From Gammaproteobacteria bacterium (GTDB lineage Bacteria > Pseudomonadota > Gammaproteobacteria > DSM-19610): a DNA stretch of 5,323 nt. The position numbers and the translations under genes are program-made. Where the stretch lies: positions 1 through 5,323 of the forward strand of contig DRQL01000302.1 in assembly GCA_011371465.1 (NCBI GenBank). The letters run 5' to 3'. Position 1 is the first letter of the stretch; every line of letters starts with the position of its first letter. The notes beneath the pieces were generated by a model. It had not been told where the DNA came from and ran no database searches. It saw nothing but the letters and a program-made list of their open reading frames with translations. Below are positions 1 through 5,323 of this stretch, piece after piece.

Positions 1-325
1 CCGCCACAAGAAAGTACTGGAGAAGGCCAAGGGCTACTACGGTGCCCGTCGCAAGGTCTACCGGGTCGCCAAGCAGGCCGTCATCAAAGCCGGGCAGTAT
101 GCCTACCGTGACCGCCGTCAGCGCAAGCGCCAGTTCCGCGCGCTGTGGATCGCCCGTATCAATGCCGCCGCGCGTGAAAACGGCCTGTCCTACAGCCGCT
201 TCATCAACGGCCTGAGCAAGGCGGACATCGAGATCGATCGCAAGGTGCTCGCCGACCTGGCCGTTTATGACAAGGCCGCGTTCAGCGCCCTGGCGGAACA
301 GGCCAGGGCCAGCCTGGCGGCCTGA
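1..325 (+). CDS. rplT: 50S ribosomal protein L20, 3' part (5' end outside window)
   Basis: L20 binds 23S rRNA early in assembly of the large ribosomal subunit; in E. coli it also represses translation of its own operon (family knowledge). The reading frame starts at base 2 and gives 107 residues to a TGA at 323-325. The visible protein begins RHKKVLEKAKGYYGAR and continues through the basic segment YRDRRQRKRQFRALWIARIN and the C-terminal FINGLSKADIEIDRKVLADLAVYD, all diagnostic of L20. By comparison with the 118-residue E. coli protein, about 12 N-terminal residues lie before the window. In related bacteria it follows infC and rpmI, so those genes are expected just upstream. The frame is intact and nothing is unusual. 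Identification is secure. Confidence 0.97.
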   Translation, partial: RHKKVLEKAKGYYGARRKVYRVAKQAVIKAGQYAYRDRRQRKRQFRALWIARINAAARENGLSYSRFINGLSKADIEIDRKVLADLAVYDKAAFSALAEQARASLAA

Positions 326-337
326 TTTTATCCGGCA

Positions 338-381
338 GGGACCGAACCGGTTTTTCCGGAGTGGAAAGCATGGTCGGTCCC
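338..381 (+). terminator. Possible hairpin after rplT, not a classical terminator
   Basis: GGGACCGA at 338-345 is exactly complementary to TCGGTCCC at 374-381, giving an 8-bp stem 12 bases after the rplT stop. The enclosed loop holds CCGG-TTTTT-CCGG (347-359), which can form its own small hairpin. There is no T-run after 381, so it does not look like an intrinsic terminator. It could be an RNA-processing or 3'-end-protecting structure, or chance. Confidence 0.25.
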
Positions 382-399
382 GATGCGGGTCAGGCAATT

Positions 400-430
400 T
401 GTCGGATTACGCTGCGCTAATCCGACCTAC
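400..430 (-). repeat. REP-like copy 1, inverted
   Basis: Read on the minus strand it starts GTAGG and has arms TCGGATTA and TAATCCGA, which pair perfectly, around loop GCGCAGCG. It is the only inverted copy. It differs from the commonest arm at two positions, both compensated in the opposite arm. Confidence 0.85.
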
Positions 431-447
431 GCAGCCGGAAAGGTCAT

Positions 448-478
448 GCAGGTTGAGTTAGCGCAGCGTAGCCCGACA
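448..478 (+). repeat. REP-like copy 2
   Basis: It starts GCAGG, with arms TTGAGTTA and TAGCCCGA around GCGCAGCG. The stem is degraded: one A-C mismatch and two G-U pairs. It faces copy 1 head to head with a 17-bp spacer. Preceded by the linker GCCGGAAAGGTCAT (434-447). Confidence 0.8.
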
Positions 479-497
479 ACAAGGCCGGAAAGATCAT

Positions 498-528
498 GTA
501 GGTTGGGTTAGCGAAGCGTAACCCAACA
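498..528 (+). repeat. REP-like copy 3
   Basis: It starts GTAGG, with perfectly pairing arms TTGGGTTA and TAACCCAA around the variant loop GCGAAGCG. Preceded by GCCGGAAAGATCAT (484-497), which differs by one base from the linker before copy 2. Confidence 0.85.
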
Positions 529-556
529 ATGTTCGACCCCGGAGTGCAAACGTCAT

Positions 557-587
557 GCAGGTTGGGTCAGCGCAGCGTAGCCCGACA
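557..587 (+). repeat. REP-like copy 4
   Basis: It starts GCAGG, with arms TTGGGTCA and TAGCCCGA around GCGCAGCG; the stem has one C-A mismatch and two G-U pairs. It shares its right half and trailing GACAACAAGG with copy 2. Confidence 0.8.
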
Positions 588-614
588 ACAAGGTCGGAAA
601 GGTCATGTAGTCAC

Positions 615-645
615 GTAGGTTGGGTTAGCGCAGCGTAACCCAACA
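615..645 (+). repeat. REP-like copy 5
   Basis: It starts GTAGG, with perfect arms TTGGGTTA and TAACCCAA around GCGCAGCG; this is the best match to the array consensus. A second GTAG lies 8 bp upstream at 607-610, directly after the shared linker, as if a few bases were inserted or duplicated at the element boundary. Confidence 0.85.
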
Positions 646-688
646 ATACCCGGCCCGCAGCACCAAAGGACCGGACATCGCCAGTTCC

Positions 689-719
689 GCAGGTTGGGTT
701 AGCGCAGCACACCCAACCA
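689..719 (+). repeat. REP-like copy 6, degenerate
   Basis: It starts GCAGG and has left arm TTGGGTTA, but the base of the right arm reads CACACCCAA where intact copies have GTAACCCAA. Only TTGGGT and ACCCAA can pair. It is the most decayed copy. Confidence 0.7.
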
Positions 720-764
720 ACCCGGCAACCATCCAACGGAACAACAGGCGCGCAAAAAACCGAT

Positions 765-795
765 GTAGGTCGGGTTAGCGAAGCGTAACCCGACA
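765..795 (+). repeat. REP-like copy 7
   Basis: It starts GTAGG, with perfectly pairing arms TCGGGTTA and TAACCCGA around GCGAAGCG. It ends 29 bp before the pheS ribosome binding site, so its hairpin would lie in the 5' untranslated region of any pheS transcript that starts upstream of it. Confidence 0.85.
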
Positions 796-824
796 AACTC
801 ACAAAAATCTGTCCCGATGAATCC

Positions 825-830
825 AGGAGA
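825..830 (+). promoter_or_regulatory. Ribosome binding site of pheS, fixes the GTG start
   Basis: AGGAGA lies 6 bases before the GTG at 837. It is the only good Shine-Dalgarno match nearby. The protein that starts there aligns with PheS from its first residues, so GTG is preferred over any internal ATG. Confidence 0.8.
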
Positions 831-836
831 AAATCG

Positions 837-1856
837 GTGGAGGCGCTAGCCGCTCTAGAACAACAGGCCAGAGAGGCCGTCGAAAAAGCCGCGGACCTGA
901 AGGCGCTGGACGACGTCCGGGTCCATTACCTGGGCAAGAAAGGGGTGCTCACCCAGCAACTCAAACAGCTTGGCAAGCTGCCGCCGGAACAGCGCCGCGA
1001 AGCCGGCCAGTCCATCAACGTTGCCAAGAAACAGGTCCAGGAAGCGATCGAGGCACGCAAGCTTCAGCTGCAGCAGGCCGAGCTCGAAGCGCAGCTGTCC
1101 GCCGAGAAAATCGATGTTACCCTGCCGGGAAGGGGGCAGCGCAGCGGCGGCCTGCACCCGGTGACCCGCACCCTGCAGCGCATTCAACAGCTGTTTGCCG
1201 GCATGGGTTTCGAATCAGTCCAGGGCCCGGAGATCGAAGACGACTACCATAACTTCGAAGCCCTGAATATTCCCGAGCACCACCCGGCGCGTGCCATGCA
1301 CGATACCTTCTATATCGACGCGCATCACGTACTGCGTACCCACACCTCGCCGGTACAGATCCGCGTGATGGAAACGCAGAAACCGCCTTTCCGGATTATT
1401 GCGCCCGGGCGGGTCTACCGTTGCGATTCCGACCTGACCCACACGCCGATGTTCCACCAGGTCGAAGGTCTGCTGGTGGACGAGAACGTCAGTTTCGCCG
1501 ACCTCAAAGGCATGCTGGAAGAGTTCCTCAAGCACTTTTTTGAACGCGATGCGTTGGGCGTGCGTTTTCGGCCTTCCTATTTTCCCTTTACCGAGCCTTC
1601 CGCCGAAGTCGATATCGAGTGCGTCATCTGCTCCGGTGAGGGTTGCCGGGTGTGCAGCCACAGTGGCTGGCTGGAAGTACTGGGTTGCGGCATGGTGCAC
1701 CCCAACGTGTTTCAGCACGTGGATGTCGATAACGAACAGTACACCGGCCTGGCCTTCGGCATGGGTGTCGAGCGTCTGGCCATGCTCAAGTACGGCGTGA
1801 ACGACCTGCGCCTGTTTTTCGAAAACGACCTGCAGTTCCTGCAGCAGTTCCGGTAG
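837..1856 (+). CDS. pheS: Phenylalanyl-tRNA synthetase alpha subunit
   Basis: Catalytic subunit of the cytoplasmic alpha2-beta2 class II synthetase that charges tRNA-Phe using ATP. The 339 residues start with the N-terminal coiled-coil arm that contacts tRNA (about 1-90, with VRVHYLGKKGVLTQ at 28-41). The class II core follows: motif 1 region DDYHNFEALNIPEHHPAR (135-152), motif 2 FRIIAPGRVYR with THTPMFHQVEG (185-211), FRPSYFPFTEPSAEVD (244-259) and motif 3 AFGMGVERLAML (306-317). A306 corresponds to E. coli A294, the residue that sets the size of the Phe pocket. The protein is 12 residues longer than E. coli PheS, mainly because of a four-cysteine insert, CVICSGEGCRVC (262-273), that is also present in Pseudomonas and Bacillus PheS. 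Start is GTG. pheT follows after 13 bp. Confidence 0.98.
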   Translation: MEALAALEQQAREAVEKAADLKALDDVRVHYLGKKGVLTQQLKQLGKLPPEQRREAGQSINVAKKQVQEAIEARKLQLQQAELEAQLSAEKIDVTLPGRGQRSGGLHPVTRTLQRIQQLFAGMGFESVQGPEIEDDYHNFEALNIPEHHPARAMHDTFYIDAHHVLRTHTSPVQIRVMETQKPPFRIIAPGRVYRCDSDLTHTPMFHQVEGLLVDENVSFADLKGMLEEFLKHFFERDALGVRFRPSYFPFTEPSAEVDIECVICSGEGCRVCSHSGWLEVLGCGMVHPNVFQHVDVDNEQYTGLAFGMGVERLAMLKYGVNDLRLFFENDLQFLQQFR

Positions 1857-1869
1857 GGGCGTTCCGCGT

Positions 1870-4242
1870 ATGAAATTCAGTGAAGCCTGGTTGCGAGAGT
1901 GGGTAAACCCCGCGCTGGACACACAGCAGCTTGCCGAGCAGTTGACGATGGCCGGCCTGGAAGTGGACGCGGTGGAGCCTGCCGCCGAGTCGTTCAGCGG
2001 CGTCGTCGTGGCCGAAGTCCTGTCGGTCGAGGCGCATCCCGATGCCGACAAGTTGCGCGTCTGTCAGGTCGCGGCCGGTGATACCGATCCGCTGCAGATC
2101 GTCTGTGGCGCGCCCAATGTCCGTGCCGGCATGAAAGCCCCGCTGGCCACGGTAGGCGGGCGCATGCCGGGAGACATGAAGATCAAAAAGGCGAAGCTGC
2201 GCGGCGTCCCGTCGCACGGCATGCTGTGTTCCGCGCGCGAACTGGGCCTGAGTGAGGAGCATGAGGGACTCATGGAACTGCCAGCCGACGCCCCGGTGGG
2301 ACGTGACCTGCGCGACTATCTGGCCCTCGACGACATGACCATCGAGATCGACCTGACGCCGAACCGTGGCGACTGCCTGGGCATGGAAGGCGTTGCGCGC
2401 GAGGTCGGCACACTGACGCGCACCGACCTGACCCCGCCGGCATTCGAGCCGGTGGCAGCCGCTATCGAAGCGCAGTTGCCGATCGATGTACAGGCGCCGG
2501 ACGCCTGCCCGCGTTACCTGGGGCGGGTCATTCGCGGCATCAATCCGGACGCCCGGACCCCCCTGTGGATGCAGGAAAAGCTGCGCCGCGGCGGTCTGCG
2601 CAGCCTCGGCCCGGTGGTGGATGTCACCAACTACGTCCTGCTGGAACTCGGCCAGCCTATGCACGCCTTCGACCTGGACCGCCTGTCCGGCGGTGTCGTG
2701 GTGCGCTACGCGCAGTCGGGCGAGCAACTGACCCTGCTGGATGAGCGCGAAGTCGAACTGGATGAGCAGACGCTGCTGATCTGTGACCAGGAGCGGACGC
2801 TGGCGCTGGCGGGTGTGATGGGCGGGGTCGATTCCGGCATTTCCGCATCGACCGAAAACCTGTTCCTGGAAGTGGCCTTCTTTACACCGGAAAAGATCGC
2901 GGGTCGCGCGCGGCACTACGGTTTAAGCACGGATTCCTCCTATCGTTTCGAACGCGGCGTAGACCCGGAACTGCAATGGCGCGCCATGGAGCGCGCAACG
3001 GCGTTGCTGCTCGAACTGCTGGGCGGGCAGGCGGGACCGGTCTGTGAAGTCGCATCCGCACAGTACCTGCCGGTCAAAACGGCTATCAGCTTGCGCCGTG
3101 ACCGCATCCGCCGCCTGCTGGGTTTTGTGCCGGAGGATGTGCAGGTCGAGGACATTCTGACCCGCCTGGGCGTAACGGTTACGGCGGACGGGGAAGGCTG
3201 GCTGGCGACGCCGCCGAGTTACCGCTTTGATCTCGCCATCGAGGCCGACCTGATCGAAGAGGTCGGGCGCGTGTACGGCTACAACAACCTGCCCACCGCC
3301 AACAACCACGGCGACCTCACCATGCGGCCGCTGCCGGAAGCCGAGACCCCGCTGGAGCGTTTGCAGGCCTTGCTGGTGGACCGCGGTTACCAGGAAGCAA
3401 TCACCTACAGTTTTGTGGATGCGGAGTTGCTGCAGGACCTGGAACCGGACAGCCGGCCCGTGCCGCTGAGCAACCCGATTTCGTCGGAAATGTCCATGAT
3501 GCGCACCAGCCTGTGGGCGGGACTGCTGGGCGCGGTCCGGCATAACCTGGCGCGCCAGCACAGCCGCATCCGTTTATTCGAGTCAGGACTCAAGTATATT
3601 CAGCAAGATGAAGATATAAAACAAATTAATGTGCTTGCCGGGGCGGTAGTCGGCGACCTGTACCCGGAACAGTGGGGGGTGCAAACCCGGGCCGCTGATT
3701 TCTTTGATGTAAAGGGTGACGTCGAGGCGTTGCTGGACATCGGTGGCCAGGCGATACGGTTCCAGGCTGCTCAGCATCCCGCGTTGCACCCCGGTCAGAC
3801 AGCCGCCATTATGCGCGGTGAAACACAGCTGGGCTGGCTCGGGTGTATCCACCCGGGACTGGCCCGCAAGCACGGAATCCCCAGTAAAACCTGCCTGTTT
3901 GAGCTTGATATGGACGAACTGCGTAAAGGGCGGGTGCCAAGCTTTGAAAAACTCTCAAGATTTCCTGCAATCCGCCGTGACCTAGCTATAGTAGTGAATG
4001 TGGAGGTTCCGGCCGGCGCTTTATGCGACTCGATCCACCGGCAGGCCGGGCCGATGCTCAGGGATGTACTGGTATTCGATGTATATCAGGGCAAAGGTAT
4101 AGAATCGGGGCGAAAAAGCGTCGCTTTGGGCTTGATTCTACAGGATTCTTCACGCACACTGACTGACGACGAGGTTGATGCGGTAGAAGCAGGAATTATC
4201 GCTCAACTGGAAAAACAATTTGCTGCAACATTGAGAGAGTGA
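1870..4242 (+). CDS. pheT: Phenylalanyl-tRNA synthetase beta subunit
   Basis: Partner of PheS in the alpha2-beta2 enzyme; it binds tRNA-Phe and edits mischarged Tyr-tRNA-Phe (family knowledge). The 790 residues match the E. coli protein (795) throughout, from MKFSEAWLREWVNP to SRTLTDDEV. Domains in order: N-terminal region, EMAP-like OB-fold tRNA-binding domain (about 40-150, HPDADKLRVCQV and GMLCSARELGL), B3/B4 editing domain (about 210-390, including VDVTNYVLLELGQPMHAFD at 250-268 and RFERGVDP at 359-366), B5 domain (about 400-475, ending EEVGRVYGYNNLP), inactive class II-like core (about 485-680), and C-terminal FDX-ACB anticodon-binding domain (about 695-790, SRFPAIRRDLAIVV). The ATG has only a weak Shine-Dalgarno (AGGGGCG overlapping the pheS stop), which suggests translational coupling to pheS. 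The last third has more A+T-rich codons than the rest. Confidence 0.98.
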   Translation: MKFSEAWLREWVNPALDTQQLAEQLTMAGLEVDAVEPAAESFSGVVVAEVLSVEAHPDADKLRVCQVAAGDTDPLQIVCGAPNVRAGMKAPLATVGGRMPGDMKIKKAKLRGVPSHGMLCSARELGLSEEHEGLMELPADAPVGRDLRDYLALDDMTIEIDLTPNRGDCLGMEGVAREVGTLTRTDLTPPAFEPVAAAIEAQLPIDVQAPDACPRYLGRVIRGINPDARTPLWMQEKLRRGGLRSLGPVVDVTNYVLLELGQPMHAFDLDRLSGGVVVRYAQSGEQLTLLDEREVELDEQTLLICDQERTLALAGVMGGVDSGISASTENLFLEVAFFTPEKIAGRARHYGLSTDSSYRFERGVDPELQWRAMERATALLLELLGGQAGPVCEVASAQYLPVKTAISLRRDRIRRLLGFVPEDVQVEDILTRLGVTVTADGEGWLATPPSYRFDLAIEADLIEEVGRVYGYNNLPTANNHGDLTMRPLPEAETPLERLQALLVDRGYQEAITYSFVDAELLQDLEPDSRPVPLSNPISSEMSMMRTSLWAGLLGAVRHNLARQHSRIRLFESGLKYIQQDEDIKQINVLAGAVVGDLYPEQWGVQTRAADFFDVKGDVEALLDIGGQAIRFQAAQHPALHPGQTAAIMRGETQLGWLGCIHPGLARKHGIPSKTCLFELDMDELRKGRVPSFEKLSRFPAIRRDLAIVVNVEVPAGALCDSIHRQAGPMLRDVLVFDVYQGKGIESGRKSVALGLILQDSSRTLTDDEVDAVEAGIIAQLEKQFAATLRE

Positions 4243-4249
4243 TGCAACC

Positions 4250-4549
4250 ATGGCGCTGACCAAAGCCGACATGGCAGAAAAGTTGTTTGAGGACCTGGGG
4301 CTCAACAAACGCGAGGCCAAGGAGCTGGTCGAGATGTTCTTCGAGAAGATCCGGCAGGCTCTGGAAGACGGCCAGCAGGTGAAGTTGTCCGGGTTCGGGA
4401 ATTTCGATCTGCGCGACAAGAATCAACGACCGGGACGCAATCCCAAGACGGGTGAGGAAATCCCGATTTCCGCCCGACGGGTAGTGACATTCCGACCTGG
4501 TCAGAAACTCAAAGCACGCGTAGAGGCCTATGCTGGAAGCCAGCAATAA
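4250..4549 (+). CDS. ihfA: Integration host factor alpha subunit
   Basis: IHF alpha pairs with IHF beta to make a sequence-specific DNA-bending protein of the nucleoid, used in transcription, replication and phage site-specific recombination. The 99 residues equal the E. coli length and start MALTKADMAEKLFEDLGLNK. The DNA-binding arm contains VKLSGFGNFDLRDKNQRPG and RNPKTGEEIPISARRVVTFRPG. Pro65, which intercalates into DNA in the E. coli structure, is present. It begins 7 bp after the pheT stop; GAGAGAG at the very end of pheT can serve as ribosome binding site, so it is probably coupled to pheT. In E. coli ihfA also has its own promoter inside pheT; none could be assigned here. Only the last few residues (EAYAGSQQ) differ clearly from E. 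coli. Confidence 0.98.
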   Translation: MALTKADMAEKLFEDLGLNKREAKELVEMFFEKIRQALEDGQQVKLSGFGNFDLRDKNQRPGRNPKTGEEIPISARRVVTFRPGQKLKARVEAYAGSQQ

Positions 4550-4886
4550 CAACGAATTACCCGCGATCCCTGGCAAACGTTATTTCACCATCGGTGAAGT
4601 ATCCGAGCTGTGTGGCGTAAAGCCGCACGTGCTGCGCTACTGGGAACAGGAATTTCCGCAACTGAAACCCGTCAAGCGACGTGGTAATCGACGCTATTAC
4701 CAGCGACACGACGTGATCATGATTCGTCAGATCCGCAGTCTGCTGTACGAGCAGGGATTTACCATCGGTGGCGCGCGCCAGCGGCTGTCGGGAGAAGAAG
4801 CGAAGGAAGACGTCAGCCAGCGCCAGCAGATCGTGCGGCAGATGCGGGTCGAGCTGGAAGAGCTGCTGCAGATTCTCAAACGCTGA
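4530..4886 (+). CDS. Small MerR-family transcriptional regulator
   Basis: A 118-residue DNA-binding protein of the MerR superfamily. The winged helix-turn-helix is at about 18-60: FTIGEVSELCGVKPHVLRYWE, then the wing KRRGNRRYY and RHDVIMIRQIRSLLYEQGFTI. A hydrophobic C-terminal helix (about 96-118, QQIVRQMRVELEELLQILKR) is likely the dimerising coiled coil. There is no effector-binding domain and no cysteine pair of the metal-sensing kind; the only Cys is C28 in the recognition region. The same small regulator follows ihfA in Pseudomonas, and the N-terminal MLE...PGKRYFTIGEVSELC pattern supports the ATG at 4530. This start lies within ihfA, giving a 20-bp overlap in another frame. The preceding AGAGG (4522-4526) is only 3 bases away, so translation probably depends on ribosomes finishing ihfA. 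Its targets and signal are unknown to me. Confidence 0.93.
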   Translation: MLEASNNNELPAIPGKRYFTIGEVSELCGVKPHVLRYWEQEFPQLKPVKRRGNRRYYQRHDVIMIRQIRSLLYEQGFTIGGARQRLSGEEAKEDVSQRQQIVRQMRVELEELLQILKR

Positions 4887-4917
4887 CTCCTGCCCCCGGG
4901 GACGAATCACAAATCCG

Positions 4918-4948
4918 TTCCCATTTTCGTTTTCCGTTCCTGTATGAT
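4918..4948 (+). promoter_or_regulatory. Probable promoter of tRNA-Pro
   Basis: TATGAT at 4943-4948 matches five of six bases of the sigma70 -10 box and ends 12 bp before the tRNA. It is followed by GCGG, a G+C-rich discriminator as is usual for stable-RNA promoters under stringent control. The -35 box is poor: TTCCCA at 4918-4923 with a long 19-bp spacer. The -10 call is moderate and the -35 is doubtful; read-through from the upstream operon is the alternative. Confidence 0.45.
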
Positions 4949-4960
4949 ATGCGGCTCTTT

Positions 4961-5037
<77 letters not shown>

Positions 5038-5074
5038 TATTTTCAAAGAGTTACGCGGCATTTGAGAATAATTC

Positions 5075-5104
5075 CTGTCTAATATTATCGCTCTGTCTAA
5101 TATT
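5075..5104 (+). repeat. Pair of 12-bp direct repeats in the element junction
   Basis: CTGTCTAATATT occurs at 5075-5086 and again at 5093-5104, 18 bp apart centre to centre, between the tRNA and the integrase gene. This is where integrase arm-type sites or excisionase sites lie in lambda-like att regions. That role is inferred from position only. Confidence 0.6.
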
Positions 5105-5120
5105 CTGTGCATGAATGTGT

Positions 5121-5323
5121 TCAAAATAGCGGCTTCACGGTATTCACTTCGCGCGCTTTTACATACCCCTCAGTAGTCTCTACAGAAGCGTGGTTACCCA
5201 GCGATTGCGCATAGTCGCTCCCCATCTTTCGCTTGGCGTCCGTCAGGCTCTTTGCGCGAATATCGTGGAAATGAAGTTCATCCAGTTCACACTTCTGTTT
5301 CAGCCGTCGCCAGGCGGAATTGA
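5121..5323 (-). CDS. Tyrosine-type site-specific integrase, C-terminal part (rest outside window)
   Basis: Read from the right edge, 66 residues are visible before TGA (complement of 5121-5123). They contain the C-terminal catalytic residues of the phage integrase family: HxxR as H19-D-I-R22 within LHFHDIRAKSLTD, then H44 in LGNHASVETTEGYVK, and the tyrosine nucleophile Y53 exactly nine residues after H44, as in family members. The N-terminal arm- and core-binding domains and the first catalytic Arg lie beyond the window. The visible part is intact. The gene points toward the tRNA, so its 3' end lies next to the att site, as in lambda-type phages and unlike P4-type islands. It would catalyse insertion and excision of the element at tRNA-Pro. 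Confidence 0.9.
   Translation of the reverse strand, partial: NSAWRRLKQKCELDELHFHDIRAKSLTDAKRKMGSDYAQSLGNHASVETTEGYVKAREVNTVKPLF

Larger units (their letters stand above)
400..795. repeat. Array of seven REP-like 31-bp palindromic elements
   Basis: Seven copies of a 31-bp element occur, one inverted (400-430) and six direct. Each begins with GTAG or GCAG, then a hairpin with left arm TTGGGTTA or a variant, an 8-base loop GCGCAGCG or GCGAAGCG, and right arm TAACCCAA or a variant, ending in ACA. A GTAG tetranucleotide followed by an imperfect palindrome with a bulge is the hallmark of REP elements mobilised by REP-associated tyrosine transposases (RAYTs). No RAYT gene is in the window. Starts of the direct copies are 50 to 76 bp apart, too irregular and too similar across the whole unit for a CRISPR array. 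Likely effects, by analogy with REP/BIME elements, are on mRNA stability, transcription or gyrase binding; these are inferences. Confidence 0.85.
326..836. other. 511-bp intergenic region between rplT and pheS
   Basis: No credible protein gene is seen here. In E. coli the equivalent interval carries the Phe-rich leader peptide pheM and the pheST attenuator. I looked for short frames with clustered Phe codons followed by a hairpin and T-run and found none; the frame from the ATG at 370 gives only 17 residues without Phe. About 40% of the interval is made of seven REP-like palindromes (400-795). No strong sigma70 promoter was recognised, so transcription of pheS may come from upstream through rplT or from a promoter I could not identify. 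Confidence 0.7.

Noticed and set aside
400..795. CRISPR array
   Set aside because: The repeats are hairpins with degenerate copies and one inversion, spacing is irregular, and the intervening linkers are themselves similar. There are no cas genes in view.
267..802. Short frames on both strands in the rplT-pheS gap (63-64 residues)
   Set aside because: They run through the REP repeats, giving repeated motifs such as GYAALTQPT, or start inside rplT. None has a convincing ribosome binding site or family resemblance.
1215..2916. Long minus-strand frames opposite pheS and pheT (278 and 376 residues)
   Set aside because: They are shadow frames of G+C-rich coding sequence. The plus-strand genes match PheS and PheT over their whole length, and the minus-strand translations are low-complexity and resemble no family.
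3944..4104. Internal promoter for ihfA late in pheT (TTGAAA at 3944, TATAGT at 3987, TATAGA at 4099)
   Set aside because: The -35-like and -10-like boxes are not at acceptable spacing from each other, and no LexA-type box CTGT-N8-ACAG was found, so no promoter could be assigned.
4891..4903. Terminator after the MerR-type gene at CCCCGGGG
   Set aside because: It is a palindrome without a loop and is not followed by a T-run, so it cannot act as an intrinsic terminator.

Overview
The window is a chromosomal segment from a GC-rich gammaproteobacterium. The gene order rplT - pheS - pheT - ihfA - merR-type regulator - tRNA-Pro(GGG) is the one familiar from Pseudomonas and related gammaproteobacteria. 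IhfA and PheT are close to the E. coli proteins along their full length. PheS carries the four-cysteine insert that E. coli PheS lacks. The abundant REP-like 31-bp palindromes between rplT and pheS are of a kind I associate with Chromatiales/Methylococcales-type genomes. That lineage guess is an inference and not firm.

Layout on the + strand: the 3' part of rplT (ribosomal protein L20) runs to base 325. A 511-bp gap follows that has no convincing gene but holds seven copies of a 31-bp REP-like hairpin element between 400 and 795. Then come pheS (837-1856, GTG start) and pheT (1870-4242), the two subunits of phenylalanyl-tRNA synthetase, ihfA (4250-4549, IHF alpha) and a small MerR-family regulator (4530-4886) that overlaps ihfA by 20 bp. 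The four genes from pheS to merR are so tightly packed (gaps of 13 and 7 bp, then an overlap) that they almost certainly form one transcription unit. It joins translation (charging tRNA-Phe) to nucleoid structure (IHF), as in the E. coli pheMST-ihfA operon. No PheM leader peptide or attenuator could be found here.

A complete tRNA-Pro gene with anticodon GGG and an encoded CCA end lies at 4961-5037. Straight after it the base composition drops to about one third G+C. After 83 bp comes the C-terminal end of a tyrosine-type phage integrase on the minus strand (5121-5323, cut by the window edge). This is the normal appearance of one end of a prophage or other integrative element inserted at a tRNA 3' end. 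The element itself continues beyond the window.

Most of the window is ordinary core genome. The parts worth a second look are the REP-like array, which shows compensatory base changes in its stems and a duplicated linker, and the tRNA-Pro/integrase junction with its pair of 12-bp direct repeats.
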